Below are positions 1 to 9,100 of a DNA stretch of 64,000 nucleotides, one piece after another. Location: assembly GCF_000186865.1 (NCBI RefSeq), contig NW_008705561.1:1357500-1421499 (forward strand), read 5' to 3'. This stretch comes from Aureococcus anophagefferens (Eukaryota; Sar; Pelagophyceae; Pelagomonadales; Pelagomonadaceae). Each line of letters opens with the position of its first letter. The first letter of the stretch is position 1. The notes under the pieces are model-generated. The model was not told the DNA's origin and made no database searches. It saw only the letters and a list, made by a program, of their open reading frames with translations. The position numbers and the translations under genes were made by a program.

Positions 1-402
1 AGAACTTGGTGACGGCCTTGGTGCCCTCGGAGACGGCGTGCTTCGAGAGCTCGCCGGGGAGCATGAGGCGGACCGCGGTCTGGATCTCGCGGGACGAGAG
101 CGTCGCCTTCTTCGAGAAGCGACAGAGCTTGGACGCCTCGAGGGCGATGCGCTCGAAGATGTCGTTGATGAACCTGCGGCGCGGGCGGAGCTCGGGAGGG
201 GCCGCTCGACGCGGTCGGGACGCGGCGGGCCGCACGAGTTCATGATCGACATGCCCTTCTTGGAGATGCCCGTGTCCGGGTGCACCTGCTTGAGCACGCG
301 GTAGATGTACGTGGAGTACGACTCGACGCGCGTCTTCTTCTTCTTGCCGCCGGCGGCCTTCTTGGGCGCCTTGGCGGATTTCTTGGAGGGAGTCTTGGCC
401 AT
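1..402 (-). CDS. H2B: Histone H2B (3' end cut by window edge)
   Basis: Core nucleosomal histone H2B. Reading the minus strand from the ATG at 402, a lysine-rich tail ([15 protein letters not shown]) leads into [20 protein letters not shown] and [10 protein letters not shown] 62-nt GT-AG intron (174-235) follows, then [16 protein letters not shown] and [17 protein letters not shown], ending at AVTKF at position 1, so only the last few residues lie outside the window. Rejoining the exons restores the universal MSIMNSF(V/I)NDIFERIA helix; without splicing that helix is broken. It is divergently paired with H2A (203 bp between starts), as in many histone clusters. An intron in a core histone gene is unusual for the replication-dependent class. 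Identity is very secure; the intron is inferred from protein conservation. Confidence 0.95.
   Translation of the reverse strand, partial: MAKTPSKKSAKAPKKAAGGKKKKTRVESYSTYIYRVLKQVHPDTGISKKGMSIMNSCGPPRPDRVERPLPSSARAAGSSTTSSSASPSRRPSSVASRRRRRSRPARSRPRSASCSPASSRSTPSPRAPRPSPSS
174..235 (-). other. 62-nt GT-AG intron in H2B
   Basis: On the minus strand the donor is AACTC^GTGCGG and the acceptor CCGCAG^GTTCATC. Splicing recreates the Ser codon TCG and the conserved MSIMNS-FINDIF join. No target-site duplication or inverted repeats flank it, so it does not look like the transposon-derived introns found elsewhere in the window. Confidence 0.85.
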
Positions 403-605
403 GGTGATTGCGAGTGTGTTTGGTGATTGCTGAGGACGCCGACCTCGGCCCCGAGTCTTTGTTTTTCCGGCGCGGGAGCGAGCCAGCCTGCGTTTCTGAT
501 TGGTCGGACGCCGTAACCCGGCGCGCTTCCGCCCCGGAAGCCCAGTCGGTCTCGGCGTCGAGCGCTCTCCTCAGCACATCCCAAACACACACACACACTC
601 GAATC
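403..605. promoter_or_regulatory. Shared divergent promoter of H2B and H2A
   Basis: The 203 bp between the two ATGs serve both genes. Near each end lie inverted partners TGCTGAGGA (428-436) and TCCTCAGCA (568-576), with inner partners GACGCCGA and TCGGCGTC. A reversed CCAAT box (ATTGG, 499-503) sits between. Both leaders just upstream of the ATGs are CA-rich (CACACAC), as they also are in H3 and H4. Confidence 0.65.
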
Positions 606-1004
606 ATGTCTGGCAAAGGAAAGGGCGGCCGCGGCAAGGGCAAGACCGGTGCCGGTGGCAAGGGCACCTCCAAGGCGGCCAAGGCCGGGCTCCAGTTCCC
701 GGTCGCGCGCCTGAACCGCTTCCTCAAGAAGGGCAAGTACGCGACGCGCGTCGGCGTCGGCGCCGGCGTCTACATGGGCGCCGTCCTCGAGTACCTCTGC
801 GCGGAGATCCTCGAGCTCGCGGGCAACGCCGCGCGCGACAACAAGAAGGCGCGCATCATCCCGCGCCACATCCAGCTCGCGGTCCGCAACGACGAGGAGC
901 TCAACAAGCTCCTCGGCACGGTCACGATCGCGTCGGGCGGTGTTCTCCCGAACATCCACGCCGTGCTCCTCCCCAAGAAGAGCAAGTCCAAGGCGTCCGC
1001 CTAA
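606..1004 (+). CDS. H2A: Histone H2A
   Basis: Core histone H2A, 132 residues, intronless. The tail [20 protein letters not shown] is followed by the histone fold ([20 protein letters not shown], then [20 protein letters not shown], then [18 protein letters not shown]) and the acidic-patch and docking region [19 protein letters not shown]. It ends KKSKSKASA with no SQ(E/D) motif, so it is a canonical H2A rather than H2A.X. The start is the ATG directly before the conserved SGKGKGG tail. It is divergent with H2B. A histone-type stem-loop lies 103 nt after the stop, suggesting non-polyadenylated, cell-cycle-controlled mRNA. Confidence 0.97.
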   Translation: MSGKGKGGRGKGKTGAGGKGTSKAAKAGLQFPVARLNRFLKKGKYATRVGVGAGVYMGAVLEYLCAEILELAGNAARDNKKARIIPRHIQLAVRNDEELNKLLGTVTIASGGVLPNIHAVLLPKKSKSKASA

Positions 1005-1106
1005 GCGACCACGCTCGTCGCGGCCCGGTCGAACGGCTCGCGCTCGATCGTCCGATAAGTCGCGCGCACGGCCGGCGCCGCGGCGCCACTCACACAATCA
1101 CACACC

Positions 1107-1122
1107 GGTTTTTTCGAAAACC
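1107..1122 (+). terminator. Histone-type 3' stem-loop after H2A
   Basis: GGTTTTTTCGAAAACC folds into a perfect 6-bp stem (GGTTTT/AAAACC) closed by a TTCG tetraloop. It is preceded by ACACC and followed by ACCCTTTCTTCTGAAGA. The same frame (ACCGG, four bases, TTCG, four complementary bases, CCACCCTT) occurs after H3 with compensatory stem changes. The 6-bp stem and 4-nt loop match the geometry of the metazoan and green-algal histone mRNA element bound by SLBP. Confidence 0.8.
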
Positions 1123-1357
1123 ACCCTTTCTTCTGAAGACACTCGCTGGTTCCTCTCTCCGCTACTGCTCTAATTCCAAGACGCCTATTCCCGCGCGAAA
1201 CCGAGCGCCGCGCGTCCCTCCGCAGCGCGCCCGCCTCGACCCCGCAGGAGGTCTTCGGCCACTCTGGAGGCCTTCTGGCAGGTGGTATGGGGCGGGTCGC
1301 GCGCCCTAAGGCGTGGGCGGCGCGTCAGAGGTCCCCGGCGAGGCGTGAGCGGCGGTG

Positions 1358-1687
1358 NNNNNNNNNNNNNNNNNNNNNNNNNNNNNNNNNNNNNNNNNNN
1401 NNNNNNNNNNNNNNNNNNNNNNNNNNNNNNNNNNNNNNNNNNNNNNNNNNNNNNNNNNNNNNNNNNNNNNNNNNNNNNNNNNNNNNNNNNNNNNNNNNNN
1501 NNNNNNNNNNNNNNNNNNNNNNNNNNNNNNNNNNNNNNNNNNNNNNNNNNNNNNNNNNNNNNNNNNNNNNNNNNNNNNNNNNNNNNNNNNNNNNNNNNNN
1601 NNNNNNNNNNNNNNNNNNNNNNNNNNNNNNNNNNNNNNNNNNNNNNNNNNNNNNNNNNNNNNNNNNNNNNNNNNNNNNNNNNNNNNN
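1358..1687. other. Assembly gap (330 N)
   Basis: A run of 330 undetermined bases. It directly abuts the 160-bp direct repeats at 1701-2020, so a collapsed repeat array is the likely cause. The flank 1123-1357 holds no gene I can support. Confidence 0.99.
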
Positions 1688-1700
1688 TGCCACCGCGCCA

Positions 1701-2020
1701 GAAGCCCTCCAGAACCCTTCCAGAACCCTTCCGCGGACCCGAAATACCCCAAACCCCTTACGATTTTGCGATTTTGATTCCCCCCACTGCCTCGCCTTGG
1801 TAAACTGCCCTTCAAGTTTCTTTAAGGGCAAACTGCAACGCCGCCCCAAAGCACGTGCCAGAAGCCCTCCAGAAGCTTCCTAGAAGCCTTCTAGAACCTT
1901 TCCGCGGAGCCAAAAAATACCCCAAACCCCTTACGATTTTGCAATTTTAATTTCCCCCACTGCCTCGCCCCAGTAAACTGCCCTTCAAGCTTTCTTAAAG
2001 GCAAACTGCAACTCCGCCCC
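1701..2020. repeat. Two diverged 160-bp tandem copies beside the gap
   Basis: Copy 1 starts at 1701 and copy 2 at 1861, both with GAAGCCCTCCAGAA. They share CCTTCCGCGGA, the phrase ATACCCCAAACCCCTTACG, a T-rich stretch, CCCCACTGCCTCGCC and AAACTGCCCTTCAAG, in the same order and spacing. Fragments of the unit (GGCAAACTGCA, CCCTTCAAGCTTT) continue to about 2130, right up to the H4 stop codon. The array probably extends into the adjacent gap. Confidence 0.85.
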
Positions 2021-2146
2021 TTGAGCTTTCTCAAAATAGCAAAATAAAGTCTTCAGGGCAAACTGCACGTCGCCGCTTACCTTGCCAACTTGCGTTTCAA
2101 GCTCCTTCATAATGCCCTTCAAGCTTTTAGAAATCGGCGGGAAGAT

Positions 2147-3113
<967 letters not shown>

Positions 3114-3172
3114 GCGGCGACGCTGCCGTCGCGCGCTTCGCGCGGCGGCGATCCCACACACAAAAACAAACC

Positions 3173-3188
3173 GGTGTCTTCGGACACC
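3173..3188 (+). terminator. Histone-type 3' stem-loop after H3
   Basis: GGTGTCTTCGGACACC forms a perfect 6-bp stem (GGTGTC/GACACC) with a TTCG loop, followed by ACCCTTCGGAAAGAAGAAG. The purine-rich tail recalls the histone downstream element recognised by U7 snRNA in animals. Against the H2A copy the stem sequence differs but base pairing is kept, which is covariation support. A further GC hairpin (about 3125-3150) lies upstream. Confidence 0.82.
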
Positions 3189-3367
3189 ACCCTTCGGAAA
3201 GAAGAAGCTTCTCCCCCTTCCCTCGACTTGTGCACAAACAATCCGCCGGGTCCCACCCGACGCCCAACTCCGCTCGCCCTCGTGAATATACCCGCCCTTC
3301 AACTTACTTTATTTACTGAAAGATGAACAAGTGCATGATTATGTATGGGGCAGCATCATGACCGGTG

Positions 3368-5996
3368 ATGGTCGCTGACGACGCGCGGCCTGCGACGCTC
3401 GTTTCGCAGCAGCAGCAGCGCGACGACGACGCGCGGCCTGCGACGCTCGTTTCGCAGCAGCAGCAGCGCGACGACGACGCGCGGCCTGCGACGCTCGCGG
3501 CGCAGCAGCAGCAGCGCGACGACGACGCGCGGCCTGCGACGCTCGTGGCGCAGCAGCGCGCGGTCTTCGCTGCGGCGGCGGCCGCCGCGCGGCGACGGAG
3601 CGATTTGTCGGCCGTCGCCGAGGCTGTGCCCGCGACGCGGGAACCGTCCGGCGCGGACGGCGGCGCGCTGACGACGGACCTCGCGCGCGTCGCGGGGCGG
3701 GGCGAGGCCGTCGGGTTCCCCGATTCGAGGGCGTCGGAGGCGCGGAGGCTCGTCGCCGCGGGCGCGGACGTCAACGCGCGCGTGGGCGCCGTCGGCGAGA
3801 CGATCCTGTACCACGCGTGCAAGGCGGGCCTCGCGGACGTCGTCTCGGTCCTGCTCGAGGCGCCGTCGCTCGACGTCGCCGCGACGACGGACGCCGGCAC
3901 GAGCGCGCTCATGATCGCGGCGGGATGCGGGCACGCGGACGTCGTCGACCTGCTCCTGCGCGACGGACGCGCGGCGCCGCTGCTCAACGCGCCGAACGCG
4001 GCCGGAGTGACGCCGCTCCGGACCGCGGTGATCTCGAACCACGCCGCGGTCGTCCGGCGCCTGCTCCGCGAGCCGTCGATCGACGAGACGCGGGCCGACG
4101 ACGGCGCGCTCCGCGGCCACGCGGGCCGCGCGCTCCGGGCCGGCGACAAGGGCGAATCGCTCGGGCCGAAGCGATCGCTCTTCGCGTACGCGCTGGAAAA
4201 CAACGGCCTCGAGACGCTGAGCCTCCTCCTGGCCCACGCGCCGGCCGCGGCGGAGGCGCCGCTCGCGTCGGACGGGGAGCTGACGACGACGCACCGCGCG
4301 CAGCTCGTCGGCGACGCGGCCGCGCTGCGAGCGCTCGTCCTGGGAGAGGCCGACCTGTCCCCGCCGTGCCCCACGATCCGGTGCGGCGAGACGATGATAC
4401 CGACGGACACGCTCTCCAAGGGCTACACCTGCGACCGGTGAGCGCCAGCACAGAACACCGAGCGCGCGTCAAAAACACCCCCCGCCCCTAGGTGCGGCCG
4501 CGTCGCCGTGGACAGACGAGCCTGGCTCTGCGCGGCGTGCGAGACGACCATCTGCCTCTCGTGCGTCACGGCGCCGCAGATCGAGGTGCCGTCGGCCCAC
4601 CGCGCCGTGCTCGCGGGGCGGAGCGTCGGCGCGCTGGGCGACGCGACGCTCGACGGCGGGCGGCTCCCCGCGGCGTACTACGCGCTCGAACTCGGGGACG
4701 CCGCGAACGCGCGGCGCCTCCTCGCGGGCGCGCACGGCCTCCCCGAGGCCCTCGTCGACGAAGCGCTCGCCGACGGCGTCGCCGACGAGTCCGCGGTCGG
4801 CGCGCGCGCGGCGCGGTTCCTCGCGCGCGCGCTCGCGTCGGGTCTCGTCGAGGCCGCGTCGCCCGCCGCGGTTGCCGGGTTCAAGGCGCTCCTGCTCCCC
4901 TTCTGCGCGCACATCGCGGCGCTCCGCTACTTCGACGCGCGCCCGGCGGCCTTCGAGGCGCTCCGGGGGCTCTGCGCGGCGCGCAACGCCCAGCGTCCTG
5001 CGGCTGTGACGACTTTCGAGAGATTTCGGGTGGGAAAACGATGAAAAATCGTTACCGACGTGCTTGGTAGGCAACGCCGCGATCTACGAGAGGATCGACG
5101 CGGCCGTCGGCCCTTCGACGCGCGCGCGCCTGCACGCGCTCGGCGCCGGCTACCCGGCCGCGCGGCCCCGGCAGGACGCGGACGGGCTCCTGCCGGCGCT
5201 CGGGCCCTTCGTGAGGGAGAGCCGCGGCGAGTACGAGATCGAGTACGCGATGGCGCTCGCGCTCCTGGCCCGGGCGGCGAACCCGACCTTCTCCGAGGAG
5301 CTCGTCGCCATCTTCGACGGCTTCGACACGTTCCCCGCGCCCTCCAAGGCATTCGGCAGGATGCGCAACAAGCTCGAGAGCGCGACGGAACACGGCGGCT
5401 GCGAGACGCCGCGCGCGGCGGAGAACGCGGACGTTCTGCGGCTCGGCGTCGTCCTGGACGCGCCCGAGGACTTCGAGGAGGCCCTCGCGGTGCTCCGGCG
5501 AAGCTACGCGATCCTGCGCGTCAAGAGCTCGCACGACGCCGTCGCTCCGTCCTACCGCTCGCTCCTGGTAAATTTCAGGTACGCGTCGACGAGGGCGCTG
5601 GCCGACGTCGTCGGCTCGCACGACGACGACCTGGGCCAGGCGTGGAAGGACCACTGCGAGACGCTCCCGGAGCCGCGGCACTGGCGCTACGCGCTGAACA
5701 GCCTGCACCGCCTCGCGGCGGCGCGGCCGGCGCCGGCGATCGCGCTCGCGGCCGAGGTCCAGTTCGTGCTGCGGCCCTACTACGCCGAGGGGCGCACGCG
5801 GTCGCACCTGCTCTTCAAGATCGCCCGCGCGGCGACGCCGGGCGAGATGGTGCGAGACTTCTCCCAGGGGCTCGAGCCTATTCGACTGCCGAGTGGCCCC
5901 ATCGACCACCGCTCCTCGAGAGATCCGCAACCTCGAACGCAGAGCAGACGGCTCCTCGAGCAGATCCACAACTTCCGCGCGCGCGCGCTCGACTAA
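3368..5996 (+). CDS. Ankyrin-repeat protein with zinc-finger motif (3 exons)
   Basis: Proposed exons 3368-4437, 4492-4982 and 5071-5996 give an 828-residue protein in one continuous frame. Order: four 16-residue repeats (DDDARPATLVSQQQQR), a basic/Ala linker, ankyrin repeats around residues 120-270 (SALMIAAGCGHADVVDLLL, VTPLRTAVISNHAAVVRRLL), then a cysteine cluster YTCDRCGR...WLCAACETTICLSC that is assembled only when intron 1 (54 nt, GT-AG) is removed, then a long helical C-terminal region without a recognised domain. Intron 2 is a short introner-like element. The CxxC...CxxC-x4-CxxC pattern suggests one or two bound zincs. Role unknown; ankyrin repeats usually mediate protein contacts. Start is the first ATG in frame. 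Confidence 0.75.
3374..3562 (+). repeat. 48-bp coding minisatellite, four copies
   Basis: Four near-identical 48-bp units encode DDDARPATLVSQQQQR, each with a (CAG)n run. Copies differ mainly at VSQ versus AAQ/VAQ. The in-frame period implies copy number could vary between strains without breaking the gene. Confidence 0.9.
4991..5070 (+). mobile_element. Short introner-like element, 80 bp (family 2) in ankyrin gene
   Basis: Flanked by a perfect 8-bp target duplication GCAACGCC (4983-4990 and 5071-5078). It begins CAGCGTCCTG, contains TGACGACTTTCGAGAG and ends GCTTGGTAG. Removing 4983-5070 (GC donor in the duplication, AG acceptor in the element) restores the frame across ...CAARNAAIYERID. 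An internal GT donor at 4995 also keeps frame but adds four residues. Its interior matches the element at 35441-35522. Confidence 0.75.
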
Positions 5997-5997
5997 G

Positions 5998-6106
5998 GTT
6001 ACGAGAACATGTTGCCAAAGGCCGCGGCGGCGCCCGCGATCGATGCCTAGGCTCTAACGCGAAGTTACGAGAACATGTTGCCAAAGGCCGCGGCGGCGCC
6101 GGCGAT
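5998..6106. repeat. 43-bp duplication of the end of the next gene
   Basis: The 43 bp at 5998-6040 (GTTACGAGAACATGTTGCC...) recur at 6064-6106 with one mismatch. The second copy encodes the C-terminus of the minus-strand gene (…AAAAFGNMFS-stop). The first lies in the 68-bp gap between two convergent stop codons, so it looks like a recent local duplication with no coding role. Confidence 0.85.
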
Positions 6107-9100
6107 GCCGCCCCCCGCGGCCCCGAGGTCGTCGTCCTCGCCCTCCTCGGAGACCGTCTCCAACGACCGGTTCTCCTCGAAGGAGGCGAGCGTCGCGTCG
6201 TCGACGTAGTCCGCGAGCGCCGTCGTCGCGTTCGGGTGGACCGCGTAGCCGTCGTAGATCGTCGCGAGGTAGGACTCGGCGGCCGCGGACGTCACCGAAA
6301 GCTGGTTCTTCGCCATGGCGCGCCGGCCCTCGGCGATGAGCATCTCGAGCGCCTCGGCCCGGAGCGCCGCGTGGCGGAGGAAGCGGCGCGCCTCCTCCTG
6401 GTCCGCGCGCGCCTCCTCGTCCTCGGCCGTGTAAGCCGTGCGCGTCGTCGCCATGGAAGTCGCGTCGAGCACGGACGGCCCCCGGAGCGAGTCGCCCGCG
6501 GAGTACGCGTCGAGGTCGTCGGACGAGTCGCGCGCGGACGACCCGCGCGCGCTCGTCGCGGGCGTCGTCGCGTAGGACCGCTCGGCGGAGAGCGTCGCGT
6601 CGCTCGGCGTCGCCAGCGTGCCGCCGGACCGCTCGGCGGACAGCGTCTCCGGCGGCGCGGACGACGACGCGACCGACCGCTCCGCGGACAGCGTCTCGGG
6701 CACGGACGCGGCGAAGGACACGCGCGCGAGCGACGGCTCCTCGTCGACGGGCGCGTGCGGCTCCTCCGCCGTTGGGACCACCAACTCCGCCGGCTCCGCG
6801 GGCGCCTGCTCGGCCGTGCGAAACGACTCGTCGTCCGCGGCGGACCGCGACCGCGACGCCTCGTCGACGGCTCCGCGCGACGCCTCGTCGACGGCGCCGA
6901 GCGCGGAGCCGCCGGACGCGAGCGACGACGCCGCGAGCGACGACCCCCGCCTGATGTCGTCCTCGGACGGCGGCTCGGACTGCGACGCCGGGTCCTCGGA
7001 GGCCTCCTCCTCCGCGGGCGGCTCGTCCGACTCCGAGTCCGACTCGCCCGCGGCGCCGCGGCGGTGCGGGTCGTAGACCTGCGTGACCATGCGCCGGCGC
7101 ACGCCGTGGACCATCTCCGTGGCGATGCCCTCCTCGCTCTCCTCGGACTCGCTGTCCTCGTCGCGGTAGACGGGCGCGCGCGGGTCGAAGACCTCCGTCT
7201 TCCGCGACACCCCAAAGTCCGGCGGCCGCCAGACCTTGACGACGGGCGGCGTCGCGGGCTTGGGCGCCGGCGCCGGCTCGGGCGCCGGCGGCGTCGGCGG
7301 CGGCGTCGGCGTGCGCACGAAGAAGTCGGCCATGGACGACACGGCCTTCTGCGGCTTGCGGTCGCGCGGAACGCCCGCGGGCGCGACGCCCGGCGCCGGC
7401 GCGGCGATGGTGAGCACCTCGGCGACGGAGCCGTCGCGCGTCGACATGAGGCGCCGCGGCGGCGGCGTCGCGGCGCCCGCCGGCTCGTCGGCCCCGGGCC
7501 GCGGCGCGGTCCGCGGCGGCGGCGCGGTGCCCGGCACGGCGACGCCGTCGTCGAAGAGGCGCAGGGGCGTGCCCAGGGGCGTGCCGGGCTGCGCCGGGCC
7601 GATGACGATGCGGCCCGACTCGTCGATCTCGAGCACGAGGTTGTCGCCGAGGCGCACGCCCGCGGACGCGGCGCGCGAACCGGGGCGGCTCGGCGCCGTG
7701 CCGGGCCGGCTCGGCCCGACGCGCGCGTCGAAGAGCTCGGGCGCGTCGCGCGCCGGCGGGCGCGCCGCCGGGGGCGCGCCGTCGGGCGCGAGGCCGAAGA
7801 GGAGCAGCGCCGCCTCGAGGTGGCCGTCGTCGTCGTCGTCGAGGGGCGCGTCGGCGCGCCCGCTGAGGAGCGCGGGCGCCGTGCCCGGGCGGCTCGGGGG
7901 CGCGCTCGGCGCCGTCGCCGGCCGGCTGCCCGGGCGGCTCGGCGCGGGCGCGGCCGCGGGCTCGGCGACGACGAGGACGTCGGCCCGCGGCGCCGCGGCG
8001 ACGACGTCGGCCTTGGGCGCCGTGCCCGGCCGCGACGGCGTCGGCGTCGGCTGGCCCGACGTCTGGCGGCTCGGGAACTGCTGGCTCGCGTCGCCGGAGC
8101 CCGGCCGCTCGAACTGCGGGCTCGACGCGACGCGCGCCGCCAGCCTTAAACCGTCGGCCGCGTCGAGCCGGTTCGACGCCACCCTGGCGTCCGCGCGCAG
8201 CGCGTCCGCGGAATCCAAGCGCGTCGCCGCGGTCTGCGACTCGTGCTGGAGGTAGTCCGCGGCCGCGTCGCGCTCCGCGACCGCCGTCGACGGCATCGAC
8301 GAGTAGTCGCGCGTGGGCTCGGACGCCGTCGGCTCGGACGCCGTCGGCTCCGTCGCCTCGCTGCGCTCGCCGAGATCCCAGGTCGGCGCGTGCGACATGT
8401 CCTCGGGCGTCGCCGCGGAGGCCGGGGGCAGCTGCGAGCCCATCGTGAGGCGACTCACGTGCGACTTCGCGGACGACGGCCGCGCGGACGCCGCGGACGA
8501 CGGCCGCGGGCCCACCGTCGCGCGCAACGTCGGGGCGACCGTCGCGCGCGGCGCCGGCGCGCTCATGGGGCCGATGGAGCTCACCTGCGCGTCCACCTGA
8601 GCGTCGACGCGCGACGCGTCCTCGGACGACGGCTCGTCGGCGCCCGCCGCGCGCGCGGCCGTCTCCGCGAGGAAGCCCGTCGCCTCCTCGCGCGCGGCGG
8701 CCCGCAGGCCCTCGTTCCGTAAAAACCCGGCGGCGGAGTCCTGGTCCATGGCCGCCTCCGCGCCCTCGCGCAGATCGCGCGCGGCCGCGGACATGTCCGC
8801 CGCGACCGTGGACGGCAGCTCCGAGTAGGCCGCCGTGTCCGACTCCGCGTTCCCCGGCAGCGAGCTCGGCGCCTCGGACGCCGGCTCGGCCGCCGACGGC
8901 TCGCTCGCGGCCGCGGCCGACCGCGCCGCGGACTGCGCCGAGGGCTCGTCGAGCGACGGCGCGGGCAGGTCCGTGTACACGGTGGCCTGGGGGCCGACGG
9001 TCGCGCCCGCGTCGAGGGACTGCACCGTCTCCTTCGGGGACAGCGCGTCCTCGGCGACGGACGGCTCCGCGACGAGGGACTTCTTCTTCGGCGCGGCGCG

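Noticed and set aside
3374..3562. CRISPR-like array
   Set aside because: Regular 48-bp units, but contiguous without unique spacers, in frame and coding; a minisatellite in a eukaryotic gene.
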